A stretch of DNA of 64,000 nt, taken from Prasinococcaceae sp. CCMP 1430. Taxonomy: Eukaryota > Prasinodermophyta > Palmophyllophyceae > Prasinococcales > Prasinococcaceae. Shown in pieces: positions 46,041-55,750 of this stretch (the first letter of the stretch is position 1; every line of letters begins with the position of its first letter). The position numbers were made by a program, and so were the translations under genes. The notes below the pieces were generated by a model. The model saw only the letters and a program-made list of their open reading frames with translations, had not been told where the DNA came from and searched no databases. The DNA is taken from contig RQSC01000014.1 of the NCBI GenBank assembly GCA_013416795.1, positions 486,768 through 550,767 on the forward strand, read 5' to 3'.

Positions 46041-46456
46041 NNNNNNNNNNNNNNNNNNNNNNNNNNNNNNNNNNNNNNNNNNNNNNNNNNNNNNNNNNNN
46101 NNNNNNNNNNNNNNNNNNNNNNNNNNNNNNNNNNNNNNNNNNNNNNNNNNNNNNNNNNNNNNNNNNNNNNNNNNNNNNNNNNNNNNNNNNNNNNNNNNNN
46201 NNNNNNNNNNNNNNNNNNNNNNNNNNNNNNNNNNNNNNNNNNNNNNNNNNNNNNNNNNNNNNNNNNNNNNNNNNNNNNNNNNNNNNNNNNNNNNNNNNNN
46301 NNNNNNNNNNNNNNNNNNNNNNNNNNNNNNNNNNNNNNNNNNNNNNNNNNNNNNNNNNNNNNNNNNNNNNNNNNNNNNNNNNNNNNNNNNNNNNNNNNNN
46401 NNNNNNNNNNNNNNNNNNNNNNNNNNNNNNNNNNNNNNNNNNNNNNNNNNNNNNNN
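46041..46456. other. Assembly gap (416 N)
   Basis: A run of N lies between the divergent GNAT-bromodomain and GT31-GT25 genes; it covers part of their shared upstream region. Confidence 1.
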
Positions 46457-46667
46457 GCGCGAACCCGGGTGTGGCGCGGGGCTCGCGGCGCCCAGACCGC
46501 GCCGGGGCGCGCGCATCCCCCCCCCCCACACACACACACACCCCCACCACGCCTGCCTCCTTGCCGGGCCCACACCGCGCTCGCCCAGCGGGGCGGGTGG
46601 GTGGGGTGGGGTGGAGTGGGGGGGGTGTAGAGGTGCTGGGGTGAGTGCTGGGAGGGAGGGGGAGGCG
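46457..46667. promoter_or_regulatory. 5' flank of GT31-GT25 gene with CA and G-rich tracts
   Basis: This stretch contains a C-run and CA repeat (46517-46543) and a G-rich tract (46592-46628, gggcgggtgggtggggtgggg) close to the start codon. The tract is a potential G-quadruplex on the coding strand. Confidence 0.5.
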
Positions 46668-49304
46668 ATGCGGCGGCGGGGGACGCCGCCCGCCCGCGCT
46701 CTCCTCGCGCGGCTTCGGGCGTTCGCCCTGGCCTCGGCGCTCACGCTGGCGCTCGCGCGGTGCGCCGGGGGGCTCTCGCTGCCGACGGTGCTGCCGAGCC
46801 GCAGCGGCGTCACGCCCGTGCTCTTCAAGGCCGAGCGCGGCGCGCCAGGCGCGAACGTCGAGGGCGTGTCCGGCGGAGCGAGCGGGGGGGGCGGAGCGGG
46901 GGACGGGGCGCGAGCTCGACGAGGCGGCGAAGGGGCGGGCGATGCGGTCGACCTGGGGCCAGTTGCGTTCGCAGGCAGGGGGGCGCGCTCGGTGCTGGCC
47001 TACGGCCACGCGGCAATCACGCGCAGGTGGGGTGCAGGCGCGGGCGGAGTGGACGGGGCGGGCGCAGCGCCGGCTCGCGAGCGCGTCCTCGTAGCGTGGA
47101 TGTGTGGGGAGGGATACATTCCCCGCTGCGATGCGCGTTGGCGCCGCGCCGCGCGAAGCGCGCTCGCCGACGACGCGGCGGTGCTCGGTACGCTCGCCGA
47201 CCAATTCGCGCTGGAAACGCTGTTTATCGCGGGGGCGCCGCCGCCAGGCGCGGCGGCGCGAGCTGCGCTCGCCGCGGAGCGCGATGCGCACGGCGACGTG
47301 CTCACAGTGTCGGCTCCCGTGGCCGGCGCCGGCGTGGACCGCCCCGCTGCCCGTGTCGCCTCGCTCGTCACGTACATCACACGCTTCTGGCCCGCGCGGC
47401 ACGCATTCGTCGTCAAGGCCGACTGCGGCGTGCTCGTCCGGCCGGCGCCCCTGCTCAAGGCGGCCCGTGACGCGGCGCGCGCGGCTGGCAGTGGCGCGCG
47501 CTTGCTAGCAGCGAAATGCATGGAGCCCGTGCGTCGTGGCTCCGACGTGGTGCTCGCGGACAGCGCGTGCTATGCGGCGCTGGGCGCGCAGGCGTACATG
47601 CCCGGCAAAGAGGCCCGCGGCACGAGCAGGGGCAAGACAAAGCGCGTCGCCGCGTCGCCGAAGCGCGACTCGTGGGCTGTTTCGCTGCTCAGTTCGTCAG
47701 CGCCCCCGGCAGTCGAGGAGGTGATTGCGGCGGCGGCGGCGAACGGCACAGGCCGGAAGGCTCGATTCGCCGGCGTCGACCCCTCGGCGTACATGCTCGG
47801 CTCCGAACTCGTTCGCGTGCTCGCGGAGGCCGTCGCCCCGCGGCACGTCGGCACCTCCGAGGTGGCTTCGACGCCCCTCCCAGAGGTTCTCGCGCGCAGC
47901 GAGGCAGCGCTCCTCGCGCATGTGCTGCCCGATGCCGTGAGTCCGCGCGCTATGTTGCGCGGATGCGCGGGACCGCGCTGCATGCCCGAGCAGACGCAGT
48001 GGTGCTCCGCCAGCGACGGCTCCGCGGACAGCCTGGCATTCGTGAGCGAGCTGGGTGCGCATGCCCTCGATGGGGTGGCGCGTGCCGTGCGCTCGCTGGG
48101 CAAACTGTGCTTTCAAGAGTGCTACGCGGCGGCCAATGAGCTCGCGCGCGGCGCGCAGGCGGTGCGCGCGCTGCTCGCAAGCCGGACGCCCATTCTTCCA
48201 GGCACAGCGTCCGCTATCATGCCGGCCGCAGGCGGACCCAATGAGGCTGATGATGGCGGTGCGCTCTCGGTGGCAGCGGCCGTGGCCGCCGCGTGTGGAC
48301 CCATTCGTGCTCCAGGTGAGGGTGTGTCAGAGCTGGCGCTGAATGCGGCGAGCGCTTCCGCGGAAGGGAGTGGACGCGACATCCCCGCGCTGCTCATTTC
48401 GCTCGACGGCGAACGCTCATCTGGCGCGGAGGCACGCCTGCTCGCACGCCACGGAAAAGTGTTGCGTGTACCGGCTTTGGACGCGCGCGATGCTGCGGCG
48501 GCGGAGCTGGACGCCGCGGCTGCAGGTGCCTCGGCGCTCGTGTCGCTCGGTGTGAACAGCGCTGGCGAAGTTGGTTGCACCGTGAGCCACCTGCGCGCGG
48601 CAGCAATGGTCGTGGCTCTTGATCTTCCTGTCGCCCTGGTCGCGGAAGATGATGCGAGCTTTGAGCTCATCGATGGGAGCTTTGGAGGTGCCGTCGTACC
48701 CGATCTCGCCGAGCTGCCGGCAGATTTTGCCGTGCTGCAGCTTCTCGTCCACGCCTCGTGCGCGGAGCTAGTCGCTCTCCACTCCGCGTGGCTCGAAGCC
48801 GGCAGGCCGAATGCCATGGAGCACGCGCGCGACTCCCACCACAGCACGGGTGCCTACCTGCTTTCGCAGCGAGGCGCACGAGACATTGTGTCAAGGTTCA
48901 CGCGTGGCGGCGAGGAAACCGTGCGCGCACTGATGGAGTGGGGGCGGGAGGGGGGCGTTAGCGCCCACGAGAGCGGGCTCAGTGTATCGGGCGACGCCCG
49001 CGCGTTGGCGCGGCTCTCCCGCACTGTTGTCGAGCTTCCGTATGACCTGGCGCTCGGGAGGTGCGCCTCGTGCGGCGGCTGCGCGACCGCCGATCGCTGT
49101 GTTGTATACTCGGCCGAGCACCATACCGGGGGCGTGTATGTGGCAACACCGCCTCGTATGGTAGACACGCTCGCTGTTGGCGACAGCGGCTCAATCCATG
49201 CCAAGAATAAGGCGTATCATCTCGCGAGCAGGGATTTCGTGCTCGCGTGGGCGAGCGCCGCTATGCAGTGTGATGCACTCGAAGCTGCCGCGGGGACGAC
49301 CTAG
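46668..49304 (+). CDS. Two-domain glycosyltransferase, GT31-like plus GT25-like
   Basis: Single exon, 878 residues from ATG 46668. A type II signal anchor (LLARLRAFALASALTLALA) begins the protein. Residues about 140-270 resemble GT31 beta-1,3-glycosyltransferases: VLVAWMCGEGYIPRCDA, a LADQFALETLFIAG strand, ERDAHGDVLTVSAPVAG, and RFWPARHAFVVKADCGVLVR at the position of the DxD. Residues about 570-800 are a GT25 domain: LLISLDGERSSG, SAGEVGCTVSHLRAAAMVVA, LVAEDDASFEL, HHSTGAYLLSQRGARDIV and a final ELPYDLALG. Both are families that build O- or N-glycans. The GT31 motif reads KADCG rather than DDD. The fusion is unusual and its acceptor unknown. The gene converges with the next at 53 bp. Confidence 0.82.
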   Translation: MRRRGTPPARALLARLRAFALASALTLALARCAGGLSLPTVLPSRSGVTPVLFKAERGAPGANVEGVSGGASGGGGAGDGARARRGGEGAGDAVDLGPVAFAGRGARSVLAYGHAAITRRWGAGAGGVDGAGAAPARERVLVAWMCGEGYIPRCDARWRRAARSALADDAAVLGTLADQFALETLFIAGAPPPGAAARAALAAERDAHGDVLTVSAPVAGAGVDRPAARVASLVTYITRFWPARHAFVVKADCGVLVRPAPLLKAARDAARAAGSGARLLAAKCMEPVRRGSDVVLADSACYAALGAQAYMPGKEARGTSRGKTKRVAASPKRDSWAVSLLSSSAPPAVEEVIAAAAANGTGRKARFAGVDPSAYMLGSELVRVLAEAVAPRHVGTSEVASTPLPEVLARSEAALLAHVLPDAVSPRAMLRGCAGPRCMPEQTQWCSASDGSADSLAFVSELGAHALDGVARAVRSLGKLCFQECYAAANELARGAQAVRALLASRTPILPGTASAIMPAAGGPNEADDGGALSVAAAVAAACGPIRAPGEGVSELALNAASASAEGSGRDIPALLISLDGERSSGAEARLLARHGKVLRVPALDARDAAAAELDAAAAGASALVSLGVNSAGEVGCTVSHLRAAAMVVALDLPVALVAEDDASFELIDGSFGGAVVPDLAELPADFAVLQLLVHASCAELVALHSAWLEAGRPNAMEHARDSHHSTGAYLLSQRGARDIVSRFTRGGEETVRALMEWGREGGVSAHESGLSVSGDARALARLSRTVVELPYDLALGRCASCGGCATADRCVVYSAEHHTGGVYVATPPRMVDTLAVGDSGSIHAKNKAYHLASRDFVLAWASAAMQCDALEAAAGTT

Positions 49305-49357
49305 AGACGGCGGCGCGACCACCATGCGCCAATGCCACATTAATACAACAAGGTACT

Positions 49358-52300
49358 CTACACTTTTGCCCCGGCGTGCTGCGCCTCGGCAATGTGCGCC
49401 GTGGTTGCTGCCGCCGAGAGTCGCGTGGCCACGCTGAGCAGCCTTGGCAGCAGAGCGGTGAGCTGCCTGCCACGTTTGACGCCATTCTCATTTTCTGCTA
49501 GGACCACGGAGGCGGCAGCCTCCACGGCCGCAACTGCCTTCTCAAGCTCCTCTGTCGCGCCGAGCGATGTGGTGACGGTCGTCGTGCACATCCGCGCAGG
49601 GCCCGACGGAGGGGCCTTCGAAGCGCGTCCAGGCACGGGCGGCAGCTGATCTTGTGCCATCTTTGCACGCTTTTGGCGTTTCCCCTGGCGTTCCCTCGAA
49701 CCCTCAGGGGCGAGAGCGGCTGCAAGCATCGCTGAGCCGCGCTTGGCCCCAGGCGCGCGCGCGACCACCCGCTTGGATGCCGCAGGTGCCTGGGCTTGCT
49801 GCGGCGTCGGCGCTTCCATGTCCTCATCTAAACGCGCAAGGGCCTCGGCCTTGGTGCCTTCTGCGGCGGGTCTGGAGCTCCGAGGTGCTAGATCCACGCT
49901 GCAGCACGCGCCTTCATTGGCTTCCCGTTGCGGCTCCTCGTTCTCGGCGTCCAGCGGCGCACCCAAGTCAGCCATTGCAGCGAGCGTCGGCTCCATGCAC
50001 ATGGACGAGGGGCCGACGCTCGAGGGGGCACACGCACTGGAGTCTCTTGTGGGGTTGTCGTTGGGAGCGCGTGCCGAGTCAAGAATAGAGCGAGGAACGG
50101 AGACAGCGACAGGAGCTTCCGCGGGAGCTGTTTCGTCGGGGTTCGCGCCCGCTGGCACCAATGCTACGGCCGCTGCCACCTCGGGCACTGCCGCTGCGGG
50201 CGCTGCCATGTCGGGCACCACCACCGCGGGGGTGGCAACCACAGGTGGCAACACCTGGGCAGCCACCTCAGCAGCGGTTTCGGGCGCCTTAGCGGCACCG
50301 CCCGCGTGCGCGACTGCCTGCGGCACTGCAGCGGAGCCCGAACCCGCCCCAGCCTGCGATGGCGTGCTATTCGGCACCTGCTGCGTTGCAAAGACGTCGC
50401 TACTCGAGATGATGGGGGCCTGTGCGCACGTATTCTTCTCTGCACTTGAGCCAATGCGGGGAGTGCCGTCCTCCTGGGCCGTGCCAGCGCCGGCAATTGG
50501 CCTCGTGGGAGCGATCGTCGCATTTCTGGCCGTTGGCTCGTGCCCATCCAGGTCCACCGCGGCGTCCCAACGGCCGGCGGCTCTGTCGGCGCCGTCATCG
50601 CCGGCGCACGCGTCTGCATCAGCACGGGCGTCGATAACCCCCGCAACCGCCTCCTCTTCGTGCGCGCCGTCCTTGTGGCTCCCGTTCAGCTCTGGCAATG
50701 GAGTCGCGTCTGTCGCGTCGGTCCCAGGCTCGGTGCTGCCCATCGTGTCGGCATCAAGAAAACCAACTCGCTCGCCAGCGCCGCCGGTGAATGCCAAACG
50801 CCGGGGCTTCGAAGGCACCGGTGTTCGGTGAGGGTTGGCGTCGGCGCGCTCCGGCGCTGGCGCCATCCACGGCGACCTGGGGCCCCCATCTACCGTGGTG
50901 CGCCCGAGTCCCAAAGGGCGCGCCGGGCTCACAGGCGCCCCAATGCCGCCAACGAGAGAACGCAGCTCCTTGGACAAGCCTTGAGCCCGATCCAGCGCCA
51001 ACTTGCAGAACGCACGCACGGGCTGGGGTGCAATCTCCTGTACGGCATGCGCCCGCAGCAGAGGCGCCACCTGGGCAACAAACTCGCACATCCCTTCCGA
51101 CGTCTGCTGATGCAGTTGCGAGACGCTTTCGAACAACGCAATGACGGCCTGCTCGAGTGCGGCCACGATCTTGGCTTGCAGGTTGCACGAGAGGTTGATC
51201 CAATGTGTCAACCCACGCGCCACCTCACCAGCCACCAAGTTGAGCGAACGCTCGGTGCGGCAGTTGCGAACCAGGTATTTGCTGGCGACGAGCAGAGAGG
51301 GCACGGCCATTGGCACGGACCTCGAATCGGCTGCAAGGAGCGGCGCCGCAGAAGCGTCGAGCAGCTCCGATACGACGCGAGCGATGTGAAAGCGCGAGCT
51401 GTGTGCGACATTGTGCTGTGGCGGGTTCGCGTCCACGCCTTTGCCATCCCTCCGGGAATGGCCTCGTGGGCCGCGCAGCGGGCTCTGGTTCAGCGGCGTC
51501 GTGGGGCCGTCGTCGAGATCGGGCGTGGTGGCCAGGCGCGCAACAGCATCGGCGAGCGCATTGAGGACGCCATCCCCTCTCCATGCCAACGCCAGCGTCT
51601 CAATGTTTCCGTCGATGCCCTCGCAAGCGAGCGTAGCCTCGGCAGAGACACGCGAAAGCCGCTCACACAGCGCAGCACGCGCAGTGTGCAGCAACGGCGC
51701 AGGAATCACGCCAGTGGCGCGAACAGTGGCGACAGCCATCTCGAGCCAAGTTGCCATCAGACTCTCGCCTCTGTCGCCTGCCAAGGTCTCCGGCTTCTTT
51801 CTGTACACCGCGTGCTCAAACGGCCACGACAAGACGTCCACAAGGCCGGGGAAGAGCGTGGCGTGCGCCTCGTCATGACTGCCAAGGCGCGCAGCGGCGA
51901 GGTCGTCGGCCGTGCTCTCTAACTCGGCCCCAACGCGCTGGGCCAAGGCTATCCACGCCGGGATGCACACGCTGACATCCGCTGCTTCGGTGAGCCCGAC
52001 ACACAGCGCGCTCAGCTGGCGCTCGCGAAAGGTGCCTTCGCTGAAGCGTGCCCGTACCGAGGAGAACGCCTCAACGCACACGTCTTTGTGGTCGCTGTGA
52101 CCCTGACGCACCCACCAGCGCGGACTCGGCGCCCGAACTTCGGCGCTCCAGAGGGCCATCAGTGTCTCCAGTATAGGCCGCGCCTCCTCGCAGTCGCCGT
52201 GCGTCGTGCGCGCCATTACATCTAGCGCACCGCGAGCGAGCGCTGGCTCGAGACCAAGTAGAAGCTCGCTCACGAGGTAGGGCCCACCGGCTGCTGCACC

Positions 52301-54021
52301 CGAGCGCGTTGCTGTGGCCAGGAGAGCGTCAACGGCGGGCAGTGTCATGTCCGCGTGTGTGCCACCCGCGCCGATGAGAGCCTTGCCCACGCACTTGCAA
52401 AGGAGCTGCCAGCACTGCGCTGCGGCGACCTGAAGAGAATCAGCGTCCGCTCTGGGTGCGGCGAGGCAGTGCTGGAAGGCGGCATCCAGCACGCGAGCAA
52501 GCGTTTCCACGCGCTCCAGCATGTGTTGTTCCCAGTCTTGCTCGGCACCTTCGTGCAGCTCGCCTGGATGCTGCGTGCTGTCGTGGCGCGCTGGGCTCCG
52601 ATCCATAGAGGCGACCGTGCCTTCACTGGTGGTGGGAAAACTATTTGGCTCCGTATTCGGCTCGGTATCGAAAAGGTACACGGCCGGCCCGACTGAAGCG
52701 GCGGGGTCACCGCCGCGCGTCCGACCACCATCGATATGTTTGAGCAACGCCAGCAAGCATGCCAAGCCGCGTGAGGCGCCAGCGAGAGCGTCGGCGGTGT
52801 AAGGGCGGGGCGGCGCTTTCCACACGCTGACTTTGAGGACCTTGTCCACGACGCAACCCCAGGCCACGCGCGCGTTGTCGCCGGGGGCGAGCAGCTCACG
52901 AGGCGCCACCGAGCGCACCAGCTCCTCCCACGTGCTCATCGCAGTCTGCGCAACGGCACCATCAGATTCAATGCCATTGATTGCCCGCGGGAGCGGTTGC
53001 GCGCCCAGCTTGAGGTGCTTGAAATGCCGCACGCAGCCCGAGCGGGCGAGCGCTCGGACGAATTCGCGCCATGCGCGCTGCCCCTCAACGCGCTCTGCTG
53101 CGCGCTTGCTCATGAGCACGCCGAGCATCGGCTTGAGCAGTGGATTGAGCAGATCTGGGTTTCGAAGAGTGGACGCGTCGAGCATGCTCACATACATGCG
53201 CCACAGGCGCATTGCACGTGCCACCTCGCCTTGCGCGACCAAGTTCTGCACAGTGGATATCAGCTGCTGCCGGCCTTCTGCCGACTTGACCTGCCGAATC
53301 ACGCCATTGCTGCTACCTGTTCCGTTGCTTCCGGCCGACCCGCCACCAATGGTGACCTCGTCCCTGTGGGAAGTCAGGGCACCCACGCTGGCAGCCGCAC
53401 AGACTGCAGCGGCGAAGGCATCGGCGAGCTGCGGCGGGGCGTCGCTGCCTGCGATGCGAACAGCCTGCTCGGCCCACGCCTCCGCTTGCCTTCCAACGGC
53501 GGCGGGAATGAGCGCGGCGAAGCACACTAGCGCCCGCGCAGCCTCACGGCTGGTCTGTGCGTGCGCCTCGGCGCCGAAGTCGCCTGCGTGGATCACCCAC
53601 GACGCCGCGGCCCCTACCATGAGGTCGGCGGTCCTTTCGGGGAGCTCGGCGGCCGCGTCGCACAGGCACACGCACGCGCCGCCCTCCAAGTGGAAGAGGT
53701 TCTGGGCCTGCAGGCCCGCGAGCGCGAGCGCGGCGGCGTGCGAGTTCTCACCCTTTTCCCCAGCGAGGCTCGCCGCCTCGGCGAGGGCGCCAATGGCGTC
53801 CGCGCATCGCTCTGCAGCACCGTGGCCGGCGAGCTCGTCCGGCGCCGCGCACAGCGCGCTGAGGCGCTTCGCGGCCTCCTCAGCGTCGGCGCCGCTCGCT
53901 GCGCGCGCGCGCACCGCGAGACGGCGAGGATGGGCACGGACGTGACGACGAGCAGCTCGACTCCGCGCACCGCAGCGCGGGCGCGGGCGCGCGCCGAGCG
54001 CAGCGCCAGACGAGGGTCGAT

Positions 54022-54056
<35 letters not shown>

Positions 54057-54072
54057 AGGCGTTGAGAGACAC
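49358..54072 (-). CDS. RIF1-like HEAT-repeat protein with putative PP1-docking motifs
   Basis: A frame of more than 1,500 residues ends at TAG 49358. The N-terminal half is helical-repeat protein: VARAMRLWRMYVSMLDAST, then LLNPLLKPMLGVLMSK, QRAWREFVRALARSG and TAMSTWEELVRSVAPRELL, matching Rif1_N (PF12231) repeats of the A-x-x-x-W-x-x-L type. The C-terminal third is disordered, Ala/Pro/Val-rich, with ERVGFLD (50753-50776, RVxF-like) and RSILD (50078-50092, SILK-like); RIF1 uses such motifs to recruit PP1 to replication origins. The end is basic/helical (KRGRQLTALLPRLLSVATRL). The start is unsure: both MSLNASA at 54072 and the main frame cross a 32-G run (54022-54053), so the length of that run sets the frame. 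RIF1 controls replication timing and DSB repair. Confidence 0.68.
54022..54053. repeat. Poly-G tract (32 nt)
   Basis: A homopolymer of 32 G on the + strand encodes Pro on the - strand near the start of the RIF1-like gene. Its length is probably unreliable and decides the reading frame there. Confidence 0.97.
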
Positions 54073-54728
54073 TTGAGGCTCGGGCGTCCGGAGCGAGCGA
54101 TGAGCTCGACGGGCGGATGGCCGCGCTCCGGAGCACAGGCGGCGGGGGTGGGGTGGGTGGGTGGGTGGGTGGGTGGGGGCGGCGCCGCGTCTCGCGTGCG
54201 CTGTGGGCCGCCTTCGCGCCTTTTCCCTCCGTCTCTGCGTTTTCGCGCGGGGCGCGCGGCGGGGTCGCCCTCGGGCACATCATCCCAACCAGCGCATGAA
54301 AGATCACCCCAAAGCGGGGCGGGGGTGGGACGCGCGAGTGCGGGGATCCGAGGCTGTTAGGGTCGGATCAATAAAGGGTTTCTGAATCGAGGGTCCACGC
54401 TGGGCAGCTGCCGTTTAGGGCTGCGTTCCCCGTTCCCCTCTGGGCACCGCGCGGCGTGCCGCCGCCGTTCTCGGCGACGCGCGGGCGGGCGAGGGCGAGG
54501 GCGCGCCGGGGCTGGAGGGGGAGGGGGAGGGGGGGGGCGCTCAGAGCACGCCGTGTGGCACACGAACCACACAATTGCAATGCGCATTGCCGCATTGGAA
54601 CGGTTTGGATGCAATTTGACGTGGGGCGTTCTTTGACCGGGCCCTTGCGGCGTGATGCGTGGGTGGATAGCCGTCGATTGATGATTTACAAGTAGAATTA
54701 CAGTCACTTTTTGCGGAACATTTTGATT
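54073..54728. other. Intergenic region between RIF1-like and CCDC103 genes
   Basis: It holds a (GGGT)n tract (54148-54175), an AT-richer section near 54550-54720 and two TGTAA motifs on the minus strand just downstream of the CCDC103 stop. No further gene is seen. Confidence 0.5.
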
Positions 54729-55406
54729 TCAACTCAGATGTTTGTTTTTGGCGTCGGGGTCGGTCACCGGTAGGCGCGCGCGACGGCGGCGGCGGCGGCG
54801 GCGTGCGCGGCGGGTCGCGCGCCCGAGCGCCGCGGCGGCGAGCATGAATCTTCCGCCGCGCGCGGCGCCCGCCAGGGCGCGAAGTGCCGCGCCGCGGTCC
54901 GCGGCGGCAAGCGCGGCATCGGCGATCTCGCCGAGCAGCACCGAGCTCATCTCCACCTTGAAGAGGGACGCCCAGGCGTCCTCGTCGGGAACAGAGGCCG
55001 CGAAGGCGATCCTCGCGTCAGCGTCGCCCTTGCGCGCGCGCCAACCGCGCTCGAACTCGTCCTTGGTTGCCGGGGCGCCCTCCTCCACCTGGCCCAGCGC
55101 CTCCTGCGCCTTGATCGCTATCGCGCCGGCGACCGCGGCGGTGGCGTCCTCGCCCTTGTCCACGCCGAAGGTCCAGGCCGGGGCGTTCTCCTCCGCCTTG
55201 ACCTTGCCTGAGAATCCCCTCAGCGCATCCACCTCCTTGGTGTCCATCGGCGTCAGGTGCGCCGTGGCGACCATGTTCTTGAAGCTGTCATAGTCGGCGA
55301 GCTGGCCCACCGCGCGCTTCTTCGCGTCGTCCTGCTGCGCGCGCAGCTTGTCCTCCGCGAGGAGGTTGGCGAGGCCCGAGCGCTCGAACGGCTTCACGTC
55401 TCCCAT
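54729..55406 (-). CDS. CCDC103 (dynein axonemal assembly factor 19) homologue
   Basis: Single exon, 225 residues, start ATG 55404-55406. The N-terminal helix and LADYDSFKNMVATAHLTPMD match the dynein attachment factor domain of CCDC103 (human ALRAVEQ...SYEEFRGIVLASHLKPL region). The middle holds FERGWRARKGDADARIAFAA. FKVEMSSVLLGEIADA and ARGGRFMLAAAALGRATRRA fit the RPAP3_C-like domain. The end is a run of Arg followed by PVTDPDAKNKHLS. CCDC103 is an axonemal factor needed to attach or assemble outer dynein arms; mutations in humans cause primary ciliary dyskinesia. Its presence indicates the organism builds motile cilia at some stage. Two TGTAA motifs lie 27 and 39 nt past the stop. Confidence 0.88.
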   Translation of the reverse strand: MGDVKPFERSGLANLLAEDKLRAQQDDAKKRAVGQLADYDSFKNMVATAHLTPMDTKEVDALRGFSGKVKAEENAPAWTFGVDKGEDATAAVAGAIAIKAQEALGQVEEGAPATKDEFERGWRARKGDADARIAFAASVPDEDAWASLFKVEMSSVLLGEIADAALAAADRGAALRALAGAARGGRFMLAAAALGRATRRARRRRRRRRARLPVTDPDAKNKHLS

Positions 55407-55559
55407 ACCCCCTCCGCCCGCCCCCGTTCCCCGGCGCCGAGCGCCCGCGCGCGCGCCCGGGCGCGCGCGGTGTGCCGTCGCCCGCGCGCGCCCTCGCGCG
55501 GATAAAATGCGGCGCTCCCGCCACGCGGCCGCGCCGCGCCCTCGCGCGACGCGAATGCT

Positions 55560-55750
55560 CCCCATCAATCCCCATCTGGAATCCCTTCATCTATTTGGAA
55601 TATTGAAGGAATCCAATGGAATCCATGTGTCGCCGCGCGTGACGGAGGGGGCGCTCGCCGTGGGCAATTGGGTGGCCGCGCGGGGTTCCGGAGATGGATT
55701 CGCTTGGATTCCTGAATTGAGCGCGGGTGAGCGCCGTGGAATCGGTTTGA
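55560..55750. promoter_or_regulatory. Cluster of repeated GGAATC/GATTCC motifs in divergent promoter
   Basis: Between the CCDC103 start and the Ser/Arg-rich gene, the heptamer tggaatc, or its complement, recurs: ctggaatcccttc, aaggaatccaatggaatcca, atggattcgcttggattcctg and gtggaatcgg. Seven or more copies occur in about 180 bp, in an AT-richer pocket. It looks like a tandem or dispersed binding-site cluster, or an old simple repeat. The factor is unknown. Confidence 0.55.

Noticed and set aside
49700-51900. Long + strand frame antisense to the RIF1-like gene
   Set aside because: Ala/Gly/Val- and Arg-rich composition is the reverse-strand shadow of the minus-strand coding sequence.
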